From Propionibacteriaceae bacterium (GTDB taxonomy: Bacteria > Actinomycetota > Actinomycetes > Propionibacteriales > Propionibacteriaceae): DNA of 64,000 nucleotides. The position numbers and the translations under genes were made by a program. Of the stretch, positions 18,101 through 28,038 are shown one piece after another; position 1 is the stretch's first letter; the number at the start of each line of letters is the position of its first letter. A model generated the notes under the pieces. That model was given only the letters and a program-made list of their open reading frames with translations, was not told the origin of the DNA and made no database searches. The stretch spans positions 19,718-83,717 of the forward strand of contig JAOPXN010000026.1 in NCBI GenBank assembly GCA_025965155.1, given 5' to 3'.

Positions 18101-18583
18101 ATGAGCTCAACCACCAGCGCCGTCACGCGCCCCCAGTCAGACACCACGCCAACACCGAACGACTCCAGGCGCACCTCGACTGCGGCCGAGGTGTCGCTAC
18201 CGCGGCTGTACATGCTCAGGCTCGGTTATCTCGTGATCGCTGTCGGCCTCGCTTTGGTGAAGTGGCCGTTGGTGATCAACCACGACGGGCCCTGGCCGCT
18301 GTATGAGGGGGTTGAGACCTGCATGCTGGTGGCGTTGTCGCTGCTGTGGTTTCTCGGCGTTCGCTACCCGTTGCAACTGTTGCCCGCATTGCTGTTCGAA
18401 TTGGCCTGGAAATTCATCTGGATGATCGTCGTCGTTCTCCCGCTGTGGAGGAGTGATCAGCTGGATCCGGACACTCTGTACGTGTTCTACACCTGCCTGG
18501 TGGTCGTGATCCCGCTCGCCGTCATCCCGTGGCGCTATGTGTTCTCGCACTATGTGACCAAGCCGGGGGACCGGTGGCGCTGA
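18101..18583 (+). CDS. Hypothetical integral membrane protein
   Basis: 160 aa with several TM helices; stop overlaps the start of the downstream ABC ATPase (TGATG). Confidence 0.7.
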   Translation: MSSTTSAVTRPQSDTTPTPNDSRRTSTAAEVSLPRLYMLRLGYLVIAVGLALVKWPLVINHDGPWPLYEGVETCMLVALSLLWFLGVRYPLQLLPALLFELAWKFIWMIVVVLPLWRSDQLDPDTLYVFYTCLVVVIPLAVIPWRYVFSHYVTKPGDRWR

Positions 18584-19506
18584 TGATCACCATCGAGTCA
18601 GTCACCAGAACTTTCGCTGGGTTCACCGCGGTGGACGACGTCAGCTTCACCGCCCAGCCGGGTCGCGTGACTGGTTTCCTCGGCCCCAACGGGGCCGGAA
18701 AGTCGACCACCATGCGGATCCTTGTCGGCTTGACCAGAGCTACCTCGGGGACCGCGTCCATCTCCGGTCGCAGGTACGTGGACCTGCCGAACCCGGGCTT
18801 GGAGGTCGGGGTCCTTCTTGATGCGTCCGCGCAGCATGCGGGCCGCACCGGGCGCGAGATCCTGTCCATCGCCCAGCGGTTCATGGGCCTGCCCCGCGGG
18901 CGGGTCGAGGAGATGCTGGACCTGGTCAGCCTGACGGCGGAGGAGGCGTCCCGGCGGGTGCGCGACTACTCACTCGGCATGCGCCAGCGGCTCGGCATCG
19001 CGACCGCGCTGCTCGGGGAGCCCGAGGTGCTGATCCTTGACGAGCCGGCCAACGGTCTCGACCCGGCCGGCATCCGCTGGATGCGGGGCCTGCTGCTCGA
19101 CTACGCCGACCGCGGTGGCACCGTCCTGCTGTCGTCCCACCTGCTGCACGAGATCGAGGTGATCGCCGACGACCTGGTGGTGATCGGCAACGGCCGCATC
19201 GTTGCGCAAGGGGCCAAGAGCCAGCTGCTTCGGTCCGCTGGGTCTCTCCTGCGGACGACCCAGCGGGAGGTCCTCGCCCGGGCGCTCATCGACGCCGGCG
19301 TCAGCTCGTCACCGGTCGGCGAAGACGGACTGCTCGCCCAAGCCGACACCGCGGAGGTCGGAAATATCGCCTTCACCACCGGGGTACCCGTCATCGAGCT
19401 CCGACCGGCCGACGGCGCCGGCCTGGAGGACATGTTCCTCCAGCTCACCGCCGAGTCTCGACGCGACACGATCAGAGACAATCAACGAGAAGGAGCAGTG
19501 GCATGA
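18583..19506 (+). CDS. ABC transporter ATP-binding protein
   Basis: Walker A GPNGAGKSTT, signature YSLGMRQRLGIA, Walker B VLILDEPANGLDP. Start ATG 18583. Confidence 0.93.
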   Translation: MITIESVTRTFAGFTAVDDVSFTAQPGRVTGFLGPNGAGKSTTMRILVGLTRATSGTASISGRRYVDLPNPGLEVGVLLDASAQHAGRTGREILSIAQRFMGLPRGRVEEMLDLVSLTAEEASRRVRDYSLGMRQRLGIATALLGEPEVLILDEPANGLDPAGIRWMRGLLLDYADRGGTVLLSSHLLHEIEVIADDLVVIGNGRIVAQGAKSQLLRSAGSLLRTTQREVLARALIDAGVSSSPVGEDGLLAQADTAEVGNIAFTTGVPVIELRPADGAGLEDMFLQLTAESRRDTIRDNQREGAVA

Positions 19507-20306
19507 CCACCCTCGACACCCGGTCCGCCACCCTGGCGAGCACCAGAGGCAGACACCGCGGAATACCGCTGAGCCGAATCACCACCACCGAGCTACGCAA
19601 GATGTTCGACACCCGATCGGGGTTCTGGCTGATGGCCAGCATCGGCATCCTGGCGCTCCTTGCCACGACCGCGGTCATCCTGTTCGCGTCGAGCCACCAA
19701 ATGACCTACAAGACGTTCACGTCCGCCATCAACATCCCCATGACGGTCGTCCTGCCCGTCATCGCGATCTTGTCGGTGACCGGCGAGTGGAGCCAACGCA
19801 GCGGACTCAGCACCTTCACACTCGTCCCGCACCGAGGCCGGGTCATCGCGGCCAAGGCGGTGGCGTGCGTCAGCGTCGCCATCGTCACCATTCCCCTCGC
19901 CTTCGCGATCGGCGCCCTCGGCAACCTGGTCGGGACGGCCATCGCCCGGGTCGACCCCGTCTGGGACCTCACCGTCGTCAACCTGCTCGCGAACGTCCTC
20001 GCCAACGTCCTCAGTCTGCTGTTCGGCTTCATGCTCGGCGTGCTGATCCGTAACTCCGTGGGAGCGCTCGTGGCCTACTTCGTCTACCAGTTTCTACTGC
20101 CGACGCTGTCCCTAATCCTCGCTGCCTCCCAAGACTGGTTCCGCGAGCTTCAGCCCTGGATCGACTTCGACTACGCCCAAAGCGCCCTGTTCGACGGAGC
20201 GCTCAACACCCAGCAGTGGACCCAGCTAGCCATCACCGGAACGGTCTGGCTGATCATCCCCATGATCATCGGGCTCAGGCTTGTGACGAGGGCCGAAGTC
20301 AAGTAG
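19503..20306 (+). CDS. ABC transporter permease (ABC-2 type)
   Basis: Six or so TM segments; overlaps ATPase stop by 4 bp. Confidence 0.85.
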   Translation: MTTLDTRSATLASTRGRHRGIPLSRITTTELRKMFDTRSGFWLMASIGILALLATTAVILFASSHQMTYKTFTSAINIPMTVVLPVIAILSVTGEWSQRSGLSTFTLVPHRGRVIAAKAVACVSVAIVTIPLAFAIGALGNLVGTAIARVDPVWDLTVVNLLANVLANVLSLLFGFMLGVLIRNSVGALVAYFVYQFLLPTLSLILAASQDWFRELQPWIDFDYAQSALFDGALNTQQWTQLAITGTVWLIIPMIIGLRLVTRAEVK

Positions 20307-20342
20307 CCGGCCTTTCTATCGGCGCTGGGCAGCAACTGGGGG

Positions 20343-21200
20343 CTATAGCAGCGAGCTGATGTAGCGACCTGCCTTGAGTGCGGCTTGCGGCCGGTCGCCG
20401 TTGCTGACGTCGCGCGTCTCGAGCTCGAGGGAGAGTTTGCCGGTGTAGTTGATCTCGGCGAGTGCTGTGGCGGTGTCGGCGAAGTCGACCTGCCCGTTTC
20501 CGATGCTGTGGTGGATGTAGCCGGGTTCGGCGTCGCGGAGGTGAACGTGGCGGATCCGGCTCCCGAAGTCCTGAACGAACTCGCGCGGGGTGGAACCGGA
20601 GGCGACGATGTGGCTGACGTCGCAGATCAGCCCGATGTCGTCGGGCAGGATGCGCGTCAGGGCGTGAGCACGCTTGAGGTCGTAGCAGAGCCGGAAGAAG
20701 TGTGGTGCCTCAACCCAAAGCTCCAAGCCAGCGGCAGCGCATTCCTGCTGGATGCTGGTGAGTTGTTCAGCGACTAGGGCCAGGTCGTCCTCGAGGGTCG
20801 TGATCGGGTCGTGTTGCTGGGCGCCGTTCGGCAGCACCAGGCCGGTGCTTCCCACGGCTCGACACAACTCGATAAGCCGTTGGGTGTGGTTGTGGCGGCT
20901 CTCGGCCTGGGTGAGGTCAAGGGGCCGGTTCAGATCCCCGACATCGGCATTGACGGAGCGAACGGTGAGACCCGAGGCTCGAACGATCCCAGCGACCTGG
21001 CGGACAGCGTCGGAGGTCAGATCGTAGGGGACGTGGTCGCAGACCCCCGGCAGGGCGCCGAGGTCAATTTCGGTGAATCCCAGCCCGGTGATGACGTCGA
21101 GTGCTTCGTCGAGGGGGAGGTGGCGCAGGGTGATCGAGGAGCAGATGACGCGGTCGGGGTTGAGTGTGTCTCCGGCGCTCGTTGCCGTGGCTGCGGTCAT
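20343..21200 (-). CDS. Sugar phosphate isomerase/epimerase-like TIM-barrel protein
   Basis: ITLRHLPLDEALDVITGLGFTEIDLG, ...GLELWVEAPHFF, DIGLICDVSHIVASG, IRHVHLRDAEPG, GQVDFADTATALAEINYTGKLSLELE (AP endonuclease 2 / xylose isomerase-like fold). Confidence 0.88.
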   Translation of the reverse strand: MTAATATSAGDTLNPDRVICSSITLRHLPLDEALDVITGLGFTEIDLGALPGVCDHVPYDLTSDAVRQVAGIVRASGLTVRSVNADVGDLNRPLDLTQAESRHNHTQRLIELCRAVGSTGLVLPNGAQQHDPITTLEDDLALVAEQLTSIQQECAAAGLELWVEAPHFFRLCYDLKRAHALTRILPDDIGLICDVSHIVASGSTPREFVQDFGSRIRHVHLRDAEPGYIHHSIGNGQVDFADTATALAEINYTGKLSLELETRDVSNGDRPQAALKAGRYISSLL

Positions 21201-21221
21201 GGCAGAACGGTAGGGTGTCAG

Positions 21222-21232
21222 ATGTTAACAGT
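21222..21232. promoter_or_regulatory. Candidate GntR operator ATGTTAACAGT in the divergent promoter region
   Basis: Lies between divergent starts at 21200 (-) and 21264 (+). Shares TGTTAACAGT with 22022-22033. Confidence 0.5.
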
Positions 21233-21263
21233 CAAGCAGAACAACATTTGCTACCATGACGAT

Positions 21264-21953
21264 GTGGCGGCCTCGCAGATCAAGTCCATCGAAGCCATCG
21301 GGCTTCACACCCGGCGAGAGCTGATCTTGGACCGGTTGCGTGAGGCGATCAGCTCGGGCCAGCTTTCGGCCGGAACGCACCTGGCCGAGGTGGAGCTCAG
21401 CGCGGCGCTTGGGGTGAGCCGCGGCACCCTCCGCGAAGCTCTGCGTCATCTTCAGCAGGAGGGTCTGCTCACGGCGGACTCGCGCGGCCGGCTTTCAGTC
21501 CGGGTCGTCAACACGCGGGAGGTCGAGGAGATCTTCTCCGTTCGCGAAGCGCTGGAGGGTCTTGCCATGCAGATCCTCTGCCAGCGCGAGGACCGTTCGA
21601 CCGTGGTGGCCGATCTCCGCGATCAGCTGGACGGGCTTCGCGCCGCCGAGGGGGAGTTCACCGCTCAGCTCGATGCTGACCTTGCCTTTCACGCTCGCAT
21701 GTGCGAGCTCAGCGGAAACGCCACGCTGCTCAGCACCTGGCGTGGCGTCAGCGGGCTGGCGCGCGCGGCGATCACCGCGGCGGGGCCGGAGACCGCGCTG
21801 CACAACATGGCCTATGAGCGACACCTCCCCATTGTTGAGCTGATTCAGACCGGCGACCTGGCCGGCGGGCAGGCGTTCCTGGCTCGGCACATGGACGAGG
21901 CTGCGCAACGCATCATCGATCAGATGACCCTCGCCGCTGCGGCCGCCGGCTAA
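21264..21953 (+). CDS. GntR family transcriptional regulator (FadR/FCD subgroup)
   Basis: RRELILDRLREAISSGQLSAGTHLAEVELSAALGVSRGTLREALRHLQQEGLLTADSRGRLSV wHTH plus FCD-like C-terminus. GTG start at 21264 inside track ORF 20811-21953. Confidence 0.9.
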   Translation: MAASQIKSIEAIGLHTRRELILDRLREAISSGQLSAGTHLAEVELSAALGVSRGTLREALRHLQQEGLLTADSRGRLSVRVVNTREVEEIFSVREALEGLAMQILCQREDRSTVVADLRDQLDGLRAAEGEFTAQLDADLAFHARMCELSGNATLLSTWRGVSGLARAAITAAGPETALHNMAYERHLPIVELIQTGDLAGGQAFLARHMDEAAQRIIDQMTLAAAAAG

Positions 21954-22021
21954 ACCCTCCACTCCACGGCACGGCGCCCGGCACGGGTACGGCCACCCTC
22001 ATTGGTAGGTTGCGCAGTTGC

Positions 22022-22033
22022 ACTGTTAACAGT
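22022..22033. promoter_or_regulatory. Perfect 12-bp palindrome ACTGTTAACAGT; candidate GntR operator
   Basis: Upstream of the remnant/SDR/ABC operon; shares a 10-mer with 21223-21232. Confidence 0.55.
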
Positions 22034-22088
22034 ACGATCGTCGACCAGAGGCTCCCGCTGATCGGTGGCACTATCGAAGGAGATAGAT

Positions 22089-22420
22089 ATGGCCGACATT
22101 CCTGTCAGGGATGTGAACGCCGCAGACCCGGTTCTCGGGACCCGGCACGAACTCCGTGTAGCGGTTGGCCTCTATCCGCGCTTCAACGACCTGGCCCACC
22201 GGTCCGATATCATCCGGGCCGTCGTGCTCGCCGCCTCGTGCGGTTTCTCAGCCACCCCGCGGTGCCGGCGTCCAACCGACCGCGTCGAACGCAAGCCGTC
22301 TACGTCTTCGGTACGGCCTCGATCGTCCTGTTCGGCATCCCGATGTTCCTGCTGCTCAGTACCGGAAACCTCCGCCTCATCATCGTCCTGCTCAGCGACG
22401 TCAGCGGCTGGCCACCTTAA
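22089..22420 (+). pseudogene. Degenerate MFS (MHS-like sugar/acid transporter) fragment
   Basis: Frame 22065 reads PTDRVERKP (compare LSDRVGRKP) and frame 22010 continues VYVFGTASIVLFGIPMFLLLSTGNLRLIIVLL, as in the conserved MFS loop 2-3 and following TM helix. Confidence 0.55.
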
Positions 22421-22551
22421 GCAGCCACCGTGCAGGACTGCGCAGCACCCCCAATTCCGGGCACTAGGCCGGACCGTGCGAGGTCAGCGGCTAGTCCGAG
22501 GGGCCAACGACGAGTCGACCACCCAAGCAGCAACCGAAGGAAGGCACTGAG

Positions 22552-23328
22552 ATGAGTTACCAGACCGGAGTAGGGCAGCGGACCGCCGTTGTGACGGGGG
22601 CGGCCGCCCCGCGCGGCATCGGCTACGCGACCGCCAGACGCTACGCCCGGGAGGGCTGGGCTGTCGCGCTCCTCGACATCGACCAGAACGGCATCGCGGC
22701 CTCGAACCAGCGCCTGCGCGACGAGTCTGACGTGCCCAGCATCGGTCTCGCCGTGGACGTCACCGACCCCGACAGCATCAAGCGCGCGGTGGCTGAGATT
22801 GCAGAGGCGGGCTTGCCTCCGGTCGGTGCGGTTGCCAACATCGCCGGACTCGCGTCGCCGGTGCCGTTCCTCGACGTCGACCTGGCCCTGTGGCAGAAGG
22901 TCCTCGACGTCAACCTCACCGGGACGTTCCTGATGTGCCAGGCATTCCTTCCGCAGATGATCGACAACCGGTACGGGCGCATCGTCAACATGTCGTCAGT
23001 TTCGGCCCAACAAGGCGGCGGCGTCTTCTCCAAGACCCCGTACTCGGCGGCGAAGGCCGGCATCCTGGGCCTGACCAGGTCCCTGGCACGGGAGATGGCC
23101 GAGCACGGCATCACCGTGAACGCCGTCAGTCCCGGGGTGGTCGCCACCGACATCCGCGCGGGCGCCACCGACGAGGAGAACGAAGCCCGACTGGCAGCCG
23201 CGGTCCCGTTGAAGCGCCAGGCGACCGTGGACGACATTGCGGCTTTGTTCGTCTGGCTCTCCAGCGAAGACAGCTCCTACATCACCGGCGGCACCCACAA
23301 CATCAACGGTGGCTCCTACATCGCCTGA
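22552..23328 (+). CDS. SDR family oxidoreductase
   Basis: TGAAAPRGIGYATARRYAREGW cofactor motif, NIAG, YSAAKAGILGLTRSLAREMAEHGITVNAVSPGVV, YITGGTHNINGG. Confidence 0.93.
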   Translation: MSYQTGVGQRTAVVTGAAAPRGIGYATARRYAREGWAVALLDIDQNGIAASNQRLRDESDVPSIGLAVDVTDPDSIKRAVAEIAEAGLPPVGAVANIAGLASPVPFLDVDLALWQKVLDVNLTGTFLMCQAFLPQMIDNRYGRIVNMSSVSAQQGGGVFSKTPYSAAKAGILGLTRSLAREMAEHGITVNAVSPGVVATDIRAGATDEENEARLAAAVPLKRQATVDDIAALFVWLSSEDSSYITGGTHNINGGSYIA

Positions 23329-23498
23329 CACAGACCGACGCTCCCGGCGTCCAGCCGACGCGCCTTAAGCACTAGCCAGGTACCGCCAACGCCCTGCCCT
23401 GCTGGACGCAGGCAGACGCCGAGCACCACGCCAACTCCTGTTGTTGATCTTCGACACCCGCAGCAGGCACACGACAAGCACAAGGAGGTGCGTTTCTG

Positions 23499-25001
23499 AT
23501 GGCCGACCGACCAGACCCTGTCTTGACCATGACCGGAATCGCCAAGAACTTCGCCGGGGTGCAAGCCCTGCGATCGGTCGACTTCGCCCTGTACGCAGGG
23601 GAGATCAACGCGCTGCTCGGCGAGAACGGCGCAGGCAAGTCGACCCTGATCAAGATCATCGCCGGCGCCCATCAGCCTACCGCAGGGGCCATCACCCTCG
23701 ACGGTGTCGAGACCCGGTTCCGCAACCCCCATGCGGCTACCAGCGCTGGCGTCGCCGTCGTCTATCAGGAGACCAGCCTGGCTCCGGACCTGTCGGTGCT
23801 GGAAAATCTGTATCTCGGCTCCTGGGAGCACAAGGGGGGTCGGGTCAGCTGGCACACGATGCGCGTGCAGGCCGCCGAGCTGTTCGAGCGACTGCAGATG
23901 TCCATCCCGCTCTCGGCCCGGCTCGGGTCACTGAGCAAGGCCACCGCGCAGCAGGTCGAGATTGCGCGCGCGCTGTTGCGAGGCGCCCGGATCCTCATCC
24001 TCGACGAGCCAGGGTCGGTGCTGAACGATCAGGAGCTGCGGAGCCTGCACGAGCTGCTGATCGAGTCCAAGCAGAAGGGCGTCGCCGTCGTCTACATCAC
24101 CCACCGGCTGGAGGAGGTCTTCCGACTCGCCGACGAGATCACCGTGCTGCGTGACGGTGTGACCGCCGCCGTCGCCCGCGCCGACGAGGTCGACGAAGCG
24201 TGGGTGATCCGGCAGATGGTCGGCCGTAGCGTGGAGAGTCTCTACGCCCGTCAGGAGACGGCCATCGGGTCCCCGGTGCTCCAGCTGCGGGGACTCTGTG
24301 GCGGCGAGGCATTCGAAGACGTCGACCTGACGGTCCACGCCGGGGAGATTGTCGGTCTGGCCGGCCTGGTCGGCGCCGGTCGCTCCGAGCTGGCCCAGTG
24401 CATCGCCGGACTGCACCCACAGACCGGCGGCTCCTTGTCCATCCTGGGGGCCGAGGTTCCGGCCACACCGTGGGCTCGGCAGGAGGCCGGGGTCGGCTAC
24501 CTCCCCGGTGACCGTGGCGGGCAGGGCATCTTCTCCTTCCGCACGCTCATCTCCAACATCACCTTGACCACGGCCCGCCGCTACGCATCCCTCGGCTTCG
24601 TCCGGCGCGCCGCTCAACGTCAGGCGGCCGCTCAGGCGATGACCCAGCTCAACGTCAAGCCGCTACTGCCCGACCTCGCCATCGGAAATCTGTCCGGCGG
24701 CAACCAGCAGAAGGCGCTCATCGCCCGCGTGTTGGCCACCGAACCCAAGGTATTGATCCTGGAGGAGCCAACCAGCGGCGTGGACATCGGCGCCAAAGAG
24801 GAGATCCACCACCTGATCGACAACCTGGTCGCCCACGGCCTCGGCGTGCTGCTGATCTCCTCCGATCTCCCCGAGCTGGTCGGCATGTCGGACCGGACCC
24901 TGGTCATGCGCGAGGGCCGGATCGCCGGGGAGATCGGCAAGGGCGCCGAGCCTGAGGACGTCATGGCCATCGCCTTCAGCTCTACCTCGGTGAAAGGCTG
25001 A
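23499..25001 (+). CDS. Sugar ABC transporter ATP-binding protein (double NBD, RbsA/XylG-like)
   Basis: GENGAGKSTLIKIIAG; second half GLAGLVGAGRSELAQCIAG, NLSGGNQQKALIARVLATEPKVLILEEPTSGVDIGAK. Confidence 0.93.
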   Translation: MADRPDPVLTMTGIAKNFAGVQALRSVDFALYAGEINALLGENGAGKSTLIKIIAGAHQPTAGAITLDGVETRFRNPHAATSAGVAVVYQETSLAPDLSVLENLYLGSWEHKGGRVSWHTMRVQAAELFERLQMSIPLSARLGSLSKATAQQVEIARALLRGARILILDEPGSVLNDQELRSLHELLIESKQKGVAVVYITHRLEEVFRLADEITVLRDGVTAAVARADEVDEAWVIRQMVGRSVESLYARQETAIGSPVLQLRGLCGGEAFEDVDLTVHAGEIVGLAGLVGAGRSELAQCIAGLHPQTGGSLSILGAEVPATPWARQEAGVGYLPGDRGGQGIFSFRTLISNITLTTARRYASLGFVRRAAQRQAAAQAMTQLNVKPLLPDLAIGNLSGGNQQKALIARVLATEPKVLILEEPTSGVDIGAKEEIHHLIDNLVAHGLGVLLISSDLPELVGMSDRTLVMREGRIAGEIGKGAEPEDVMAIAFSSTSVKG

Positions 25002-25004
25002 TTC

Positions 25005-25991
25005 ATGTACACCGATCGTTCATCGCAGTACTCGATCGCCGGCTTCCTGGTGGTCGTCTTCCTCACCCTGTTGCTGGTCGCACCACGGTTCTTCGACCCC
25101 ACGAACCTGGTCGACCTCGGTACCAGCGTGGCCATCTCCGCGATCATCGGGATCGGCGCCCTTGCCGTCATCGCTACCGGAAACATCGACGTCAGCGCCG
25201 GCGCCATCTTCGGCATCTCAGGGGTCGCCGGAGCCTCCGCCGCCTCAGCTGGGCTGGGGACCGGGGCCGCGCTGCTCGTGGCGGTGCTCACCGGCGCCAT
25301 GCTGGGCGCCTTGAACGCCGTACTGGTAACGGTGCTTCAGCTTCCCTCGATCATCGCCACGCTCGGAACCTCAAGTCTGTTCGCAGGCGGCCTGATCTTC
25401 CTCACCAGCGGCGGGCTGTGGGTCGTCAACCTGCCCCCGGGGTTCACCTGGCTCGGCCAGGGACGGCTCCTGGGGCTCAGCGTCCCGATCTTTGTCGCAC
25501 TCCTCGTGCTGCTGCTGGCCTGGGCGCTGCTGAGTCAGACCCCGGCCGGACGGCGGATCTTCGCTGTCGGGTCCAACCCGGAGGCCGCGCGGCTGGCTGG
25601 CATCAATGCCAAGCTGGTCGAAGGCGCCACCTTCGTCCTCAACGGCGCCCTGCTCGCTCTCGCCGCCACCCTAACCGTCGCCCGCCAGGGGCAGGCCCAG
25701 ACCAATCTCGGTACGGCGGTCACCATCACCGCCATCACGATCGCCGTCGTCGGCGGGACCAGCGTCTTCGGCGGCACCGGCACCGTGCTCGGCATCGTCC
25801 TCGCCGCCGTACTCGTGGAGAGCACGAGCTCCGCGCTCACCTTCCTCCACCTCGACCCGCTGTGGGCACAGACGCTGCAGGGCGTGTTCATCCTCGCCGC
25901 GCTGACCCTGTCAGTGCTGCAACGGCGCAGCGCCGGCGGCCCGCTCCGTCTGCCCATCTCGATTCTGAAGGGAAACCGTCGTGCTGCGTAA
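25005..25991 (+). CDS. Sugar ABC transporter permease (RbsC-like)
   Basis: ALAVIATGNIDVSAGAIFGISGV, GRRIFAVGSNPEAARLAGI, AITIAVVGGTSVFGGTGTVLG. Confidence 0.92.
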   Translation: MYTDRSSQYSIAGFLVVVFLTLLLVAPRFFDPTNLVDLGTSVAISAIIGIGALAVIATGNIDVSAGAIFGISGVAGASAASAGLGTGAALLVAVLTGAMLGALNAVLVTVLQLPSIIATLGTSSLFAGGLIFLTSGGLWVVNLPPGFTWLGQGRLLGLSVPIFVALLVLLLAWALLSQTPAGRRIFAVGSNPEAARLAGINAKLVEGATFVLNGALLALAATLTVARQGQAQTNLGTAVTITAITIAVVGGTSVFGGTGTVLGIVLAAVLVESTSSALTFLHLDPLWAQTLQGVFILAALTLSVLQRRSAGGPLRLPISILKGNRRAA

Positions 25992-26994
25992 AGCCCTCAC
26001 TACGTCCCTGTCGGCGGTGGTTCTGACTGTGCTCCTGGTCGTCATTGTCGTCACCATGAGCACCCTCTCAGCCAACTTCCTCAGCGTGCCCAACCTGCTC
26101 AGCGCCCTCGCGCTGGCCGCCCCGCTCGGCATCATCGCCATCGGGATGACCTTCGTGGTCCTCATCGGCGGGATCGACCTGTCGGTCGGTGCCGTCCTGG
26201 CGCTCAGCGCAGTCACCGTCGGGCTTGCCTGCAGCGTCGGCGTGCCCGTCGGCGCCGCCGCAGCCCTGGGCCTCATCGTCGGCGCCCTGTGCGGGCTGCT
26301 GAACGGGGTGCTGGTCGCCCGCCTCGGACTGCCCTCCATTGTCGTCACCCTGGCGACCATGTCGGTCTACGGCGGTCTCGCGCTCGCCTTCTCCGGAGGC
26401 AGCTCCTACCCGATCCCGTCCGAGTTCGCGTTCCTCGGCCAGGGGCTGGTCGCCGGGATCCCGATGCCGCTGGTCTGCCTCCTCGTGCTGTTCGCGGTCG
26501 CTTACGTCGCCCTGACCCGCACCACGTACGGCGACAAGATGTACGCGCTCGGCACCAACCCGACCGCGATGCGGTTCGCCGCCCAGAAGGCCGGCAGGCT
26601 CAGCCTGTCCGCCTACGTCATCTCGGGGCTGCTCAGCGCGGTGGCCGCCCTGATCTTCTGCTCGATGGTCTCCAGCGCCAAGGCCAACTTCGGCACCGGC
26701 TACGAGCTGGCGGCCGTCACGATCGTCGTCGTCGGTGGGGCAGCCCTCACCGGCGGCAAGGGAACCCTCTGGGGAACCCTGCTCGCAACGGTGGTGATCG
26801 CCTTCCTGCAAAACGGGTTCTCGATCGCCTTCATCGCCAGCGAGGTCCAGACGATGTTCATCGGTGGTGCCCTCATCCTGACTGCCGCCACCTACCGCTG
26901 GCTGCCGCGCCTGGTTGCCGCCCGACCGGCGGGGACTACTTCTGCACCGCCCACTTCCACCCACACCACACCTACCACGGAGTCAACGCAATGA
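25981..26994 (+). CDS. Sugar ABC transporter permease (RbsC-like), second subunit
   Basis: GMTFVVLIGGIDLSVGAVLALS, MYALGTNPTAMRFAAQKAG, VVVGGAALTGGKGTLWG. Confidence 0.92.
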   Translation: MLRKALTTSLSAVVLTVLLVVIVVTMSTLSANFLSVPNLLSALALAAPLGIIAIGMTFVVLIGGIDLSVGAVLALSAVTVGLACSVGVPVGAAAALGLIVGALCGLLNGVLVARLGLPSIVVTLATMSVYGGLALAFSGGSSYPIPSEFAFLGQGLVAGIPMPLVCLLVLFAVAYVALTRTTYGDKMYALGTNPTAMRFAAQKAGRLSLSAYVISGLLSAVAALIFCSMVSSAKANFGTGYELAAVTIVVVGGAALTGGKGTLWGTLLATVVIAFLQNGFSIAFIASEVQTMFIGGALILTAATYRWLPRLVAARPAGTTSAPPTSTHTTPTTESTQ

Positions 26995-28028
26995 AGCTGA
27001 AGACAGTTATGGCGGCAATCCTCGCCGTCCTCACCCTTACACTCGCCGCTTGCAGCATGGGCGGCACCCCCACCGCGGGCGCCCCAGCCAGCGGGACCAG
27101 CAAGAGCGGCCCGCTGCAGATTGCCATCATCCCCAAGATCAACGGAATTCCGTACTACCAGGCCGTCAAGAAGGGTGTGGACGAGGCGGCTGCCGAGCTG
27201 GGCGGCGACAAGGTCAAGGTCATCTGGAACGGCCCCAGCACAGCTGAGGCGAGCGCTCAGGTGCAGATCATCCAGAACATGATCAACGCGAAGGTAGACG
27301 TGATCGCCATCGCCGCCAACGATCCCGCCGCCGTCGCCCCCGCGTTGCAGCAAGCCAAAGACGCGGGCATCCGGGTGATGTCCTGGGACGGCGACGCAGA
27401 CGTGCGTGAACTGTTCGTCCAGCTGATCGACGCCAAGCAGTTCGGTGCGGCGCTGGCCGACCAGATGGCCGAGCAGGTCGGCGAGAAGGCCGACGTCGCC
27501 GTGGTCACCTCGACCCGCACCGCCCCCAACCAGTCCGCGTGGCTGAAGGGCATTGAGGCACGCATTGCCGAGGCGCACCCCGGACTGAAGATCGTCACCC
27601 TCACGGAGAGCGGTGAGGACCAGGGCCTCGCCCAGAAGCAGACCAAGGACATCCTCGGCGCCTACCCCGACGTAAAGGGAATCTTCGCGATCACCACCGC
27701 CGCTCTCCCGGGTGCTGCCCAGGCCGTGGACTCCCTCGGCAAGAAGGGTCAGATCGCGGTCGTCGGCAACTCGACCCCGAATGCGATCAAGCAGTACTTC
27801 ACGTCGGGCACCTTGAAGTCCGCAGTGCTGTGGAACCCGATCGACCACGGCTACCTCACCGTGCAGGCCGCCTATGCCCTGGCCACCGACAAGGTCACCG
27901 ACGGGACAAGCTTCGAAGCGGGCCGGCTCGGCACCTACACCCCGAAGGCCGACGACAAGAGCTTGATCATTACCTTGAGCAAGCCGCTCGTCTTCACTCC
28001 GGACAACATCAACAACTACGACTTCTGA
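26991..28028 (+). CDS. Sugar ABC transporter substrate-binding lipoprotein
   Basis: MKLKTVMAAILAVLTLTLAACS lipobox; PKINGIPYYQAVKKGVDEAAAELG periplasmic-binding fold type I. Start ATG 26991 overlaps the permease stop. Confidence 0.92.
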   Translation: MKLKTVMAAILAVLTLTLAACSMGGTPTAGAPASGTSKSGPLQIAIIPKINGIPYYQAVKKGVDEAAAELGGDKVKVIWNGPSTAEASAQVQIIQNMINAKVDVIAIAANDPAAVAPALQQAKDAGIRVMSWDGDADVRELFVQLIDAKQFGAALADQMAEQVGEKADVAVVTSTRTAPNQSAWLKGIEARIAEAHPGLKIVTLTESGEDQGLAQKQTKDILGAYPDVKGIFAITTAALPGAAQAVDSLGKKGQIAVVGNSTPNAIKQYFTSGTLKSAVLWNPIDHGYLTVQAAYALATDKVTDGTSFEAGRLGTYTPKADDKSLIITLSKPLVFTPDNINNYDF

Positions 28029-28038
28029 TCCCCTGTAC

